64,000 nt of DNA from Mesobacillus campisalis (GTDB taxonomy: Bacteria; Bacillota; Bacilli; Bacillales; Cytobacillaceae): NCBI RefSeq assembly GCF_000986785.1, contig NZ_LAYY01000001.1, forward strand, positions 62,001 to 126,000, given 5' to 3'. Each line of letters opens with the position of its first letter. Position 1 is the first letter of the stretch. Below, piece after piece: positions 52,836 to 61,791 of the stretch. The notes under the pieces were generated by a model that worked only from the letters and a program-made list of their open reading frames with translations, ran no database searches and was not told the origin of the DNA. The position numbers and the translations under genes are program-made.

Positions 52836-52882
52836 AAAAGTTTAGGTTTAACTAGGGATTCTAGTTGGACCTAAACTTTTTT
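52836..52882 (+). terminator. Terminator of the amidohydrolase-AbgT unit
   Basis: AAAAGTTTAGGTT, loop, GACCTAAACTTTTTT. Confidence 0.85.
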
Positions 52883-52961
52883 ATTAAACCATTAAAAATA
52901 GAATATCAGATTATCCGCTCCATTGTTGGTAACCTTTCAACCCCTACATTACTAAGCCGAT

Positions 52962-53144
52962 CTACGAGTTTTTTCTATTAATAAATACAAAGAGAGAGAC
53001 CGCAACAAATGAAATGAACATCAGAGAAAGAATGAATAAATCCCTGTGCATAACCAGCCATGCATTTTCCCCTGCGTGGATAATGAAACCAACCAACAGT
53101 ACGACAATCATCCACTGTGTAAATCTTCCTTTATCCAATATCAT
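52962..53144 (-). CDS. Small two-helix membrane protein of the TRAP unit
   Basis: 60 residues with two hydrophobic helices (WMIVVLLVGFIIHAG and LFILSLMFISFVAVSLFVFI) and a basic end. A strong AAAGGAG lies eight bases before the ATG and the gene follows the TRAP permease by 66 bases. It could be a small transporter partner. No homologue is recognised. Confidence 0.6.
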   Translation of the reverse strand: MILDKGRFTQWMIVVLLVGFIIHAGENAWLVMHRDLFILSLMFISFVAVSLFVFINRKNS

Positions 53145-53210
53145 TCTCCATCTCCTTTAACATTTAATTTAAGACTGGTACGTCTTCTTTCTAAAAAGAG
53201 AACAAACAAC

Positions 53211-55177
53211 TTAGGACTGATTTGTTTCTGTCTTAACAATTATGGATACACTTCCCTTTCTAGTGACCATATACATAACTAGAGCAATACCTACCCCGAT
53301 AAAGTCACTAATTATTCCTGGGTACAAAGTTAATAATGACCCTGCAAACAAAATCAATCTGGTAAACAAATTGATATGGGCATTCCAATAGAATCCAATA
53401 ATTGCAGCCGTTAATAAATACAAACCGACAATCGCTGTTATCACCGCTAAAGCGATATCAAGAGGCTTACCTTGTAATAAAAGTTCAGGTCCATAGGCAA
53501 ACATAAATGGAATAATAAACCCTGCCAACCCTAACCTAAAGGCGACAAAACTGGTTTTCATCGGATGTGTTTTTGAGATACTGGCTGCCGCAAATGATGC
53601 CAGCGCAATCGGAGGGGTGATTGCGGCAACTACTCCATAGAAAAAGGCAAACATATGCGCCTGAAGTGCACTTAATCCCAATTCCTGCAAGGCAGGTGCT
53701 AAAATGACAGCAACCGTTACATAAACAGCTGTGGTTGGCAAACCGAATCCTAGAATGACAGCACCGAGATCATGACTAGAATAAGAGTTAACCAAAGCTG
53801 GCCTTGTGAAATGGTTGTGATTAGGTAGGCAAACTTTAATCCTACCCCCGAAATGTTCACCCCAGCAATAATCAGCCCCGCTGCTCCACAGGCTATGGCA
53901 ATCGGGATTAAATCCCTGACTGCATCCTCCAATGCACTTAAAAACTTGACAGGTGATAACCTCGTTGATTTTCTAATCATCATTAACGGGACCAAGGCAA
54001 TGATTGCAAGCAATGCAGATCGAACTGCACTAAAGCCCATGAACAAACTAATCAGGATAATGATGAGCGGAAGCAGCAGATATCCACGTTCCATTAATAG
54101 TGGCGCAGTTTTTGGGATCGATTCCTTTGCCAATGTTTTTAGCCCTAAACGTTTCGCTTCCAAATGAACAGAAAAATATAAAGCTAGATAATAAAGGAAA
54201 GCGGGAATAAGGGCATATAAAATTAATTCACCATATGGCATTTGCAGATTTTGCGCAAGGATAAAGGCTGCTGCCCCCATTACCGGAGGCATAATTTGTC
54301 CTCCAGTCGAAGCCACTGCCTCGACTGCACCCGCAAATTCTTTTTTATATCCAACTCTTTGCATCATCGGTATCGTGAAAGTACCCGTTCCAACCACATT
54401 AGCAACCGCACTTCCCGATATTGACCCCATAAAGCCGCTTGAAACAATTGCCGCTTTTGCTGGTCCCCCCACTTGCCTCCCTGTAAAGCTAATAGCCAGC
54501 TCGATAAAAAACTTGCCTGCACCAGAACGGATTAGAAAGGAAGCAAATATAAGGAAGGGGATGACATAAGTAAATACCGACATAATAGGCACACTATAAA
54601 TTCCCTCATCACGCATCCATACAAAGTCGATTATTTCGGACAGCCTCATCGGTGGTCCAAAAAATATCCAAGGCATTTTGTCACTAATCAATAATTGTCC
54701 GATAAAGAATCCCGCCAGGATCACAAGCAGCCATCCTACCGTCCTTCGCGTTGCTTCCAATAGCAACAGTACATAAATCGTCCCAAGAATGACATCAAGA
54801 TCTGTAGGTGAGCCTTGCCTGCGGGCAAATTGATCAAATTCAAGAATGACATATGATTGAATCACGGCCACCATTATTATAAGAAGTGTATCAATGACAC
54901 CTGTAATATTTCTTAATGATGGCCGCATTTTCTTGAACATTGGAAAAAGCATGAAAGTCAGTATTAAGATGATCGATAGAATCAAAGAGCGATAATACAA
55001 GTAACTTGGCTGACCGTATGCTGATGCATATAACACCAACAGTGCAACAAACAAGGCTAATGAGGAAGCAGTGATTTTTTTAATGAGTCCCATATTAAAC
55101 GATGTTTGACTTATCGCTTCTTCTAACTGGCTTTCTTTAATGACCTCATCCTGGAAGAGACTATTTGAGTTAGCCAT
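53211..55177 (-). pseudogene. TRAP transporter fused permease, frameshifted
   Basis: Two overlapping frames together make one TRAP fused permease (4TM/12TM, about 650 residues). The first (53750-55177, 475 residues) runs to LWLTLILVMISVLSF and stops. The second (53211-53795) resumes as GAVILGFGLPTTAVYVTVAVILAPAL. The expected junction is LVMIS followed by GAVILGFGLPTTA, which needs one extra base near 53780. The missing base could be a real mutation, a sequencing error or, less likely, programmed frameshifting. It is downstream of the TAXI binding protein gene. If the break is real, uptake by this system is lost. Confidence 0.85.
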
Positions 55178-55200
55178 TTGGTGTTCATCTCCTTTGTTAG

Positions 55201-56199
55201 CTATTCAACCTTCATTCCTTTTTCCTCATAATACTTTTTCGCACCGGGGTGAACTGGAATACTAATACCTTCCACTGCATTTTCAAGTTTCATCCATTCT
55301 TTATCTGAAGGCGATGCTTCATGTACCTTTTCGACATTTTCCCAAATGGCTTTTACAATATTATAAATTTGCTCATCAGGCACATCTTTATGTGTAACTA
55401 CCGCTGCGTAAGTTCCAACCGTTTGAAGATCCTTATCCAGACTTTTATAAGTATCTTTTGGAATTGTAAATTTACTATAAACAGGGTATTTTTCCAAAAA
55501 CTCATCTATGATTTTTTCGTCAATTTCTAAAAACCGAACACCAGGGTTGTTATCAATCTCCATGAATGGACCGTATGGCCATAAACCTTGTCCAAGGTAA
55601 ACATCGATATTCCCATCAACCAGACTTTGCGGTCCTTCTGTCAATCCTAAATAGCTGATTTGGCCGCCATTTGCCTTTATATCTTCCAATGTGAAGCCAT
55701 AAACTTCAAAAAGTCGTTCTGCAACTGTATTGGCAAGGTATCCTTCTGGGGCCATCCCAATTCTCTTATCCTTTAGATCCTCAATTGATTTAATCTCACT
55801 ATCTTTTTTCACTGCAAGGTGTAACCCAACAGGGGTAGTCGTAAATAAATGACGTAATTCTGTAAATTCCTTTTCAAATGGAGACTCCCCCCGATAGGCT
55901 GCTCCTGCACTAGCCGTTTGTGTGTATCCCATTTCAGCGTCACCATCACCGACTGTTTTGGCGTTTGCCTCACCGCCTCCTGGACTTACTCTGACTGACG
56001 CATTTTCCAGATTTTCAGAAATAATCAGTTCCATTGCCGTTGCTGGAGGATACCAAGCTCCTCCTGGTGTACTGGCAACAAATCGGACAAAACTTGGTTC
56101 TGCCTTGGCTTCCCCCGCTGCAGAAGATGAATCTTTTCCACAAGCTGAAATAACGGTCAGAAGTAGTAATAAAACCATATAACCTAGTAGTTTTTTCAT
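55201..56199 (-). CDS. TAXI-family TRAP substrate-binding lipoprotein
   Basis: About 332 residues from ATG 56199 (MKKLLGYMVLLLLLT), with GGAGGGG upstream. A lipobox LTVISAC marks a lipoprotein signal. The mature protein contains the TAXI pattern (FVRFVASTPGGAWYPPATAMELII, GYTQTASAGAAYRGE, YGPFMEIDNNPGVRFLEID). It binds an organic solute outside the membrane and delivers it to the fused permease encoded 23 bases downstream. A sigma-A promoter with a GntR operator and a cre-like site lie upstream. Confidence 0.9.
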   Translation of the reverse strand: MKKLLGYMVLLLLLTVISACGKDSSSAAGEAKAEPSFVRFVASTPGGAWYPPATAMELIISENLENASVRVSPGGGEANAKTVGDGDAEMGYTQTASAGAAYRGESPFEKEFTELRHLFTTTPVGLHLAVKKDSEIKSIEDLKDKRIGMAPEGYLANTVAERLFEVYGFTLEDIKANGGQISYLGLTEGPQSLVDGNIDVYLGQGLWPYGPFMEIDNNPGVRFLEIDEKIIDEFLEKYPVYSKFTIPKDTYKSLDKDLQTVGTYAAVVTHKDVPDEQIYNIVKAIWENVEKVHEASPSDKEWMKLENAVEGISIPVHPGAKKYYEEKGMKVE

Positions 56200-56299
56200 T
56201 TTTACCCCTCCAAATAATAGAGTCCAATATTTCATTCCGAAACTTCAAATAAGCGTAGAAATAAAAGAATGCTTTGTTGTTTCTGCAATTCCCCCTCCG

Positions 56300-56313
56300 C
56301 TAAAGCGCTTTCA
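56300..56313. promoter_or_regulatory. cre-like site in the TAXI leader
   Basis: CTAAAGCGCTTTCA matches the cre consensus except for its first two bases. It lies between the promoter and the TAXI start codon. Confidence 0.42.
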
Positions 56314-56413
56314 AATGGTTGTATTATACTTCCAGCAAACCTAATTACCCCAGATTACTAGTGATCAAAATGGTGATGTGGAGATGGGGTCCTGTGTAAT
56401 AGAATAAATGTGT

Positions 56414-56467
56414 AATTGTATACAATTATTACAATTTCATTCTATTTCAAATGATTTTTAGTGTCAA
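56414..56467 (-). promoter_or_regulatory. Promoter of the TAXI-TRAP unit with a GntR operator
   Basis: TTGACA (56462-56467), 17-base spacer, TAGAAT (56439-56444) on the minus strand. AATTGTATACAATT (56414-56427), a perfect 14-base palindrome, lies just after the expected start. The leader to the TAXI gene is about 230 bases long. Confidence 0.8.
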
Positions 56468-56544
56468 TAAAATTATTTGAAATTTATAAAAATTTAAAAT
56501 CCATTGGTGAATTTATCTATTCAAGACAAACAATGCTAAAATAC

Positions 56545-56583
56545 AAATACCACTACAACTAACTTTCCTTTATAGTGGTATTT
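56545..56583 (-). terminator. Hairpin after the GntR gene
   Basis: On the minus strand AAATACCACTA, loop, TAGTGGTATTTG with a weak T tract. It lies immediately after the GntR stop codon. Confidence 0.6.
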
Positions 56584-56586
56584 CTG

Positions 56587-57273
56587 TTATTCTCCATATT
56601 CACTTATATAATTTGGTATCGAGTCAAGTGCCGCGCCTAAACTGTTTTTAACATGCAGCTTCATTAATTCTTCCGCTTTCCCAGAATTCCGCTCGACAAT
56701 GGCTTCCGTTAATTGCTTATGCTCATGGGCAGCTTCCTTGCTTCTTGTTGTACTGTCTTTAGGTCCAAGTCTGCGGTACCGTGAAATTTTATCATTCATA
56801 TTCTTCAGTATTTTAACTGCCGTGTAATTTCCACTAAGTTGATATAAGAATGAGTGAATTTCACCACCGTAATTTACGACGTCGTCCCTCCAATCATTCT
56901 CGGCTGCTTCCACGATCAAGTTCGTAAACATTTGCAGCTTTTGAAGATCGCTATCGGTTGCCCTAATGGCCGCTTCTCTTGCTACCAACCCTTCTAGCAG
57001 ACCTCTAACTTCATAAATCTCCTTTGCTTCCTGAATAGAGATTGGTGCAACTTTTAATCGGCCATTTGGCAGCCTGATGATAAGCTCTTCTATTTCTAAT
57101 CTTTGCATTGCTTCTCTGATCGGTGTTCTGCTAATTCCTAGTTCTGAAGCTATTTTTATTTCATTAATCGATTGTGAGGGCTTTAAAACATTCTCAATAA
57201 CCTGTTTCTTAATCTCGTAATAAACAAAGTCCTTTGTGGATAATCGGCGGTTATCCATAGGAGATGAGTCCAT
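56587..57273 (-). CDS. GntR-family regulator (FCD domain) of the TRAP unit
   Basis: About 228 residues from ATG 57273 (MDSSPMDNRRLS) with GGAGG seven bases upstream. A winged helix (SINEIKIASELGISRTPIREAMQRLEIEELIIRLPNGRLKVAP) is followed by an FCD domain (EIYEVRGLLEGLVAREAAIR). It lies upstream of and in the same direction as the TAXI-TRAP unit. Its own promoter and that of TAXI both carry TTGTATAC-type palindromes, so it probably represses both until its organic-acid effector is present. Confidence 0.88.
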   Translation of the reverse strand: MDSSPMDNRRLSTKDFVYYEIKKQVIENVLKPSQSINEIKIASELGISRTPIREAMQRLEIEELIIRLPNGRLKVAPISIQEAKEIYEVRGLLEGLVAREAAIRATDSDLQKLQMFTNLIVEAAENDWRDDVVNYGGEIHSFLYQLSGNYTAVKILKNMNDKISRYRRLGPKDSTTRSKEAAHEHKQLTEAIVERNSGKAEELMKLHVKNSLGAALDSIPNYISEYGE

Positions 57274-57395
57274 AGCTATACCTCCCCTCATTCTTTTCCA
57301 AATAGTGAAGTTGTTTTCCAATTATACAATAAACGAAACTGGTAGTTTTGGAAAGCCATGTATATTAATTGTTAAGTAAAACCATTAATGTATAA

Positions 57396-57438
57396 TTGTA
57401 TACATAATTATTATATTCATCTAACTAATTTCTGTCAA
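57396..57438 (-). promoter_or_regulatory. Promoter of the GntR gene with an operator
   Basis: TTGACA (57433-57438), 17-base spacer, TATAAT (57410-57415) on the minus strand, a consensus promoter. TTGTATACAT (57396-57405) overlaps the start region and is one base off the TAXI operator. Confidence 0.82.
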
Positions 57439-57520
57439 TGTTATAATCTGAATTTTATGAAAACTATCGGTTCTAATTGTGTCAAAATTAAGAGGCGTTT
57501 ACGCCCAGCCTAACTTAATG

Positions 57521-57577
57521 AGGACGGGTCCAGACTCGCTCCCGCTTTTCACAGCTCGGCTGTCCGAACCCGTCCTC
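57521..57577. repeat. Inverted repeat AGGACGGGTCC...GGACCCGTCCT-like
   Basis: Arms AGGACGGGTCCAGAC and its partner AGGACGGGTTCGGAC (reverse of 57563-57577) match at 13 of 15 positions around a 26-base loop. It lies just beyond the end of the GH120 gene. No other copy was seen in the window. The rest of the 361-base gap shows only the GntR promoter. Confidence 0.6.
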
Positions 57578-57634
57578 CGGGTATTTATTTAAAGCTCCAC
57601 TTGCCGTTCTATTGCTTGTTTTACCGACTTACAT

Positions 57635-59557
57635 TTATCCCCAAACCTTCACAAGATTTTTTCCTTTTTGCAGCTGAGCGATCGGACCCAGTACACTTGT
57701 TTCTTCTCGTTGGGTTCCTAATAGGTCGGTATCGACTCTTACTTCGCTTCCATCCGGATTTTCAAACTCTGCGTCAACGATGCGTACTCTCTCCAACGTT
57801 GCTGTCGATTGGATTTCCCCAAGCAGCTGACCGAATTCTTCCGGCAATTCTACGGAAAGGTATACTTCCTCCCCTTCTTCGATTATCTGCAGCCCGGGGT
57901 TGAAGCTATTCATGACAAGGTTTTCCTGTTCCCTTTCGAATGGTTCCGCTCCATTGAAATAGGCATTACGGTTAATGTAAACAGGCTGCTCGACCTTATT
58001 GAAGGATTGATGATCTCCATCTTCCTGGTGGACGGTCTCAATATATTCCTCAAGCGACGTGGGGTAGCCATTGAAATGCGAAGTTCCCACACCTTCAAAG
58101 CCTTCGTCCCCTATGAAAATATTATTGTAAAAGCGATCGTCTCCCCCATAGGTTGCAGCAAAACCGGCTACTTCCGTGCTGTGCGGAACATGATATGGCG
58201 TGGCACGGTCAAGCATTTTGCGGTGAACCATTTTTCCGCGCATCAGGTTGTTTACATAGGCTCCGCCCTGCGCATGGTTATCAAGGGCATAATCGGCAGT
58301 AAAGATGTTGTTGTCAACCAGGTACGGACCGCTGCTCACCTCAACAAACAAATCGCGATTATTCCGATAGAACAGATTCCGGCTCACCCTTGTGCCCTGT
58401 GTCTGCCAGTCCAGCCAGGTTCCCAATGAGCAGTCGTGAATGCGATTGTCATGGATTTGCACATCGATGGCAGCATGCAGTTTGATTCCGGCGATTTCAT
58501 GGCCGTAAAACTCCCGCTTTAAAGCAATATTGTAGATGTGGTTATTGTAGATTTCACTGAACACACAGCCCAGATGGCCGACAATTCCATTTTGCCCGCA
58601 ATCATAGATGGTGTTGTTGCGGATGATATGGGAGCCGATTCTTTCCTTGCTCCAGCCTGCCTGTCTGGCAAGGAATACGGATTCCAATTGATATTGATAG
58701 CCTGGTTTGTCTTTCCGTATTGTCCGGTAGTTATGGCCTGTTGAAGCTTCTTTCCCAATGGAAATGGCACTGCATTTCGCATCGTGGATGATATTATCTT
58801 CAATAATCCAGCCTTTGGCCCAGTTTGGCCCGATCAATCCTGGCTGATCGGCGGTTGGCGGTGTCCAAGGAGTTGCCGCTTGGGCCATTTCAAAGCCCTT
58901 CACGGTAATATAGTTAATGCCTGTAACCTCTGGATAAAAACAGGATCTGCGCACATTGATTTCAACTAATTCTTCATTTGGATTTGCATCATGGAAATTA
59001 GCATAAATCGTTGTCGTCTTGTCATCCACTTCGGCAAACCAGACATATTGGGTCTGGTCCGGGTTATGGACTGGAACAGTCTTTTGTGTCCAGTGGTCCA
59101 TTACTTCCGTCTGGATTTGCGGTTTTTTTACTTGCTCGAGGGTTTCTCCTTCATAAAAGGACATCCCGTTTAAATAGACATCCCCAAGATGCCTGCCGGG
59201 GTTGTACACTACCCAGTCCCCGAAAATTTCTTCTATGTATGGATTGTAGTCTCCAAAGAACTCGTTTGGCAGGACAACTTTCCAAACACTTCCCTCTACC
59301 GGCTGCCATTCCTGAATGCGCTCGGAGCCTTTAATGACTACCTTTTCGCCTTCAGCGGCCTGATAGGTGATCCTTCTGTATTCGCTTAAACCTGAATTCT
59401 TTGGTTTTACCCATTCCCGATATTCACCTTCGTGAACCACTATTGAATCTCCTGCTGCGGCAACAGAAGCTGCTTTGTTGATTGTTAAGAATGGATCCTG
59501 CTCTGTCCCTTTGTTCAAATCAGAACCGCTTTTTGCCACATGATATTGAATAGCCAT
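57635..59557 (-). CDS. GH120 beta-xylosidase (right-handed beta-helix)
   Basis: 640 residues with no signal peptide. The sequence closely follows Thermoanaerobacterium XylC, the founding GH120 beta-xylosidase, in length and in many blocks. Examples are HVAKSGSDLNKGTEQDPF, GWIIEDNIIHDAKCSAISIGKE and YNNHIYNIALKREFYGHEIAG. The catalytic Asp and Glu correspond to the LDW of SLGTWLDW and the FVEVS segment (nucleophile and acid/base near 380 and 405 in XylC). It cleaves xylose from xylo-oligosaccharides in the cytoplasm. A TATAAT lies upstream, and GGAGG precedes the ATG. An AraC regulator is divergent from it. Confidence 0.9.
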   Translation of the reverse strand: MAIQYHVAKSGSDLNKGTEQDPFLTINKAASVAAAGDSIVVHEGEYREWVKPKNSGLSEYRRITYQAAEGEKVVIKGSERIQEWQPVEGSVWKVVLPNEFFGDYNPYIEEIFGDWVVYNPGRHLGDVYLNGMSFYEGETLEQVKKPQIQTEVMDHWTQKTVPVHNPDQTQYVWFAEVDDKTTTIYANFHDANPNEELVEINVRRSCFYPEVTGINYITVKGFEMAQAATPWTPPTADQPGLIGPNWAKGWIIEDNIIHDAKCSAISIGKEASTGHNYRTIRKDKPGYQYQLESVFLARQAGWSKERIGSHIIRNNTIYDCGQNGIVGHLGCVFSEIYNNHIYNIALKREFYGHEIAGIKLHAAIDVQIHDNRIHDCSLGTWLDWQTQGTRVSRNLFYRNNRDLFVEVSSGPYLVDNNIFTADYALDNHAQGGAYVNNLMRGKMVHRKMLDRATPYHVPHSTEVAGFAATYGGDDRFYNNIFIGDEGFEGVGTSHFNGYPTSLEEYIETVHQEDGDHQSFNKVEQPVYINRNAYFNGAEPFEREQENLVMNSFNPGLQIIEEGEEVYLSVELPEEFGQLLGEIQSTATLERVRIVDAEFENPDGSEVRVDTDLLGTQREETSVLGPIAQLQKGKNLVKVWG

Positions 59558-59691
59558 ATTATGTCCTCCTTCAAGTCAGTTACAAAAACCTATCTTTATT
59601 ATAGAAAGAAGAAATACAGGGTTTCTATTCATGGTATAGTATAGTTTGGGACAAAATTCGTGTTTATGTTTTCTTGTAAGGGGGAGTATGT

Positions 59692-60444
59692 GTGGTTTTC
59701 TTTGAGCAGCATGGCATGGAGGAAAAAGAGTCGTTCCAATTTTTCACCTTGAAAAATTTCACTTTTCCGCTCCATTTTCACCGGGCTTACGAACTGATCA
59801 TCGTGAATGAAGGGTCTTTGCAGGTAAGTATTGACCAAAAAGAGTATATGCTTACAAAGAATGATGCTGCTTTTGTGTTCAGCAATCAGATGCATGATTT
59901 TAAAACGGCGAATACGTCAGAGATTACAATCATCCTCTTTTCGCCTGAATTAATTGGTGACTTCTTTATGAATTACAAAGGATATATTCCGGAAAATAAC
60001 GTTTTTCATTTAACACATCTACCGGATTTGGAAACGTTGCATTCGATTTATCGCCAGAAGAGCTTCCTTTATGAGATTTGCAGTCTTTTAGTGGAAAATA
60101 CCGCGTTCAATCGGATCGAGCATTCAACAAAAACGAAAGTGCTGCATAAAATCCTTCTTTATGTGGACCAAAAATATACCGAAGAATGTACCCTGAAACA
60201 GGTAGCAAAAGAGCTGCAGTATGATTATGCGTATTTGTCCAAGCTGTTTGTCCAAATGACAAACATGACCTTCACCGACTACCTGAACCATTATCGAATT
60301 TTCCAGGCTTGCTATCTGTTAAAAAACAGCCAGCAAAGCATTAGTGAGATTGCGGTAAACTGTGGGTACAATAATTTACGCTCTTTCAATCGGAATTTCA
60401 GGAATATCATGGGGGATTCGCCTAAGGGGTATAGACAGAGGTAG
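59692..60444 (+). CDS. AraC-family regulator of the GH120 gene
   Basis: 250 residues. An N-terminal cupin sugar-sensing domain (FTFPLHFHRAYELIIVNEGSLQVSID) is followed by the double helix-turn-helix of the AraC family (TLKQVAKELQYDYAYLSKLFVQM, ISEIAVNCGYNNLRSFNRNFRNIMGDSPKGYRQR). The start is GTG at 59692. It is divergent from the GH120 xylosidase with 134 bases between, so it is probably the activator of that gene in response to xylose or a xyloside. Confidence 0.87.
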   Translation: MVFFEQHGMEEKESFQFFTLKNFTFPLHFHRAYELIIVNEGSLQVSIDQKEYMLTKNDAAFVFSNQMHDFKTANTSEITIILFSPELIGDFFMNYKGYIPENNVFHLTHLPDLETLHSIYRQKSFLYEICSLLVENTAFNRIEHSTKTKVLHKILLYVDQKYTEECTLKQVAKELQYDYAYLSKLFVQMTNMTFTDYLNHYRIFQACYLLKNSQQSISEIAVNCGYNNLRSFNRNFRNIMGDSPKGYRQR

Positions 60445-60555
60445 GTTGGGCTGGGACCTGGTTGAGAAGCCATTGATAGTAACCCCTAGTTGAGGAGCCA
60501 GCGGTAGTGGATAGAAATTTGGCTGGTTTCTAGTCGTGTAGCCTGCGGGAGTAAA

Positions 60556-60740
60556 TAAGCGGAGTTTTTCCGTTTATATGCAAAATTGGGCCTTTTTCGG
60601 GGGTAAATAGGGGGAGTTTTTCCGATTAAGCAAAGAAAAATCACCCATTTTCGCGTTTTTCTAGTCGATAGACGGAATCTCTCCGTCTATTTAAGCTATT
60701 TTTCGGGCTAATTACCGAATAAGAGGAATTCCTCCGTCTA
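60556..60740. repeat. Four degenerate ggagtttttcc repeat units
   Basis: GGAGTTTTTCC (60561), GGAGTTTTTCC (60613), GGAATCTCTCC (60674) and GGAATTCCTCC (60725), each inside a small AT-rich inverted repeat (such as AGCGGAGTTTTTCCGTTTAT), 52, 61 and 51 bases apart. No gene is present in this 298-base gap. Confidence 0.7.
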
Positions 60741-60742
60741 TT

Positions 60743-61405
60743 TCAGACTGGGTGCTTAACCTGATCTCCCAACCGATAAGAGCGGACCCTCACGTTCCCA
60801 GATGCGGGAATCAGCATCTTTTTAATAACTAGTTGAGAAAGGATTTTTTTGACCGTCTTATCGCTCCGCTTTAAATATTTCTCGACTTCTATAGGGGATA
60901 TGGCTTCCCCTTTTCGAATTGCTAGCCGAAGCACTTCCTTTTCAACCAAGGACAGAGTGGTCTGGTCCAGTTCATCCCCCAGCCATCGGCCAATCACTTG
61001 CTGAACAATTTGCTGGCATCGGCGGGGCTTCTCTTCAACTTGGTCATAAGAAAAACGAATCACGGTCCACCCGTCAATCACCAACTGATTTTGCCGTTCC
61101 AGGCTATCGGAAAATTGCCATCGGCTTATGTTCTTTAAGTGAGGGCCGTATCCGTCGATCTCAAAGCAAATTCGGATACCAGGACGAATATAAGCAAAAT
61201 CCAAATACCTTTTCCCATCCTTGAAATCATTGACTTCATATTCTGGATGCAAATACCGAAAATGGTGAAACAAAGGCCACCACACTTGTTTCAAGAACAA
61301 CATTTCAGCATGATTGTGCCCTTCTTGTAAGCGCCGTAACCGTTCACCCACTCTTGCCTGTGAATGAGCTTCCATAAATGCAAGGTAATCTTCTTCGAAC
61401 CCCAT
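60743..61405 (-). CDS. Endonuclease-like protein (DUF559/Vsr-type) with winged helix
   Basis: 220 residues. The central part (RYLDFAYIRPGIRICFEIDGYGPHLKNISRWQFSDSLERQNQLVIDGWTVIRF) has the PD-(D/E)XK pattern D-x(n)-EIDG seen in DUF559 and Vsr-like nucleases. The C-terminal part (LSLVEKEVLRLAIRKGEAISPIEVEKYLKRSDKTVKKILSQLV) is a winged helix. Its role, perhaps in DNA repair or defence, is not known. No partner methylase lies nearby. GGAGG lies before the ATG. Confidence 0.72.
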   Translation of the reverse strand: MGFEEDYLAFMEAHSQARVGERLRRLQEGHNHAEMLFLKQVWWPLFHHFRYLHPEYEVNDFKDGKRYLDFAYIRPGIRICFEIDGYGPHLKNISRWQFSDSLERQNQLVIDGWTVIRFSYDQVEEKPRRCQQIVQQVIGRWLGDELDQTTLSLVEKEVLRLAIRKGEAISPIEVEKYLKRSDKTVKKILSQLVIKKMLIPASGNVRVRSYRLGDQVKHPV

Positions 61406-61445
61406 AACATCTTGCCTCCTATCTTCTAATGAAATGTCCTTATAA

Positions 61446-61577
61446 AAAACTATTAAAGCTAATAAAGAATTTATTTATAGAACACCAGGACAAGAAATCT
61501 CAATAAATTATCGTATGAACATAGAAAGATTTTTAAAATTAAAGGGTATTAAAAGAGTGGAAAAAACAGGTGGTTAA
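61446..61577 (+). pseudogene. Short coding remnant, 43 codons
   Basis: An open frame with protein-like composition (FIYRTPGQEISINYRMN, then RFLKLKGIKRVEKTGG) and stops at both ends. An ATG at 61515 has no ribosome-binding site. It looks like the tail of a decayed gene, but its family is not recognised. The rest of this 386-base gap is AT-rich and featureless. Confidence 0.3.
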
Positions 61578-61746
61578 ATTGGAGAATTTTAAGGGTTGCA
61601 GAGAAGCTAAAATAAAAAGAAAAAACGAAGGTAGAACTATTTTTAGTTTAATAGATTTGTTAATTAAGTCAAACTATTTTAATCACATCCAAGTCGTACA
61701 AAAGCTAGTATGATATAGAGCAAATTAACATTACCAGGAAAAAATC

Positions 61747-61776
61747 AAAAATGGCAGGCCCAAAGCCTGCCACTTT
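61747..61776 (-). terminator. Terminator of the UxaA unit
   Basis: On the minus strand GTGGCAGGC, loop, GCCTGCCATTTTT. Confidence 0.88.
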
Positions 61777-61791
61777 TCCTTGAAACCGATT

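Noticed and set aside
53750-53795. Programmed frameshift in the TRAP permease
   Set aside because: No slippery sequence or downstream stimulatory structure was seen. A mutation or sequence error is simpler.
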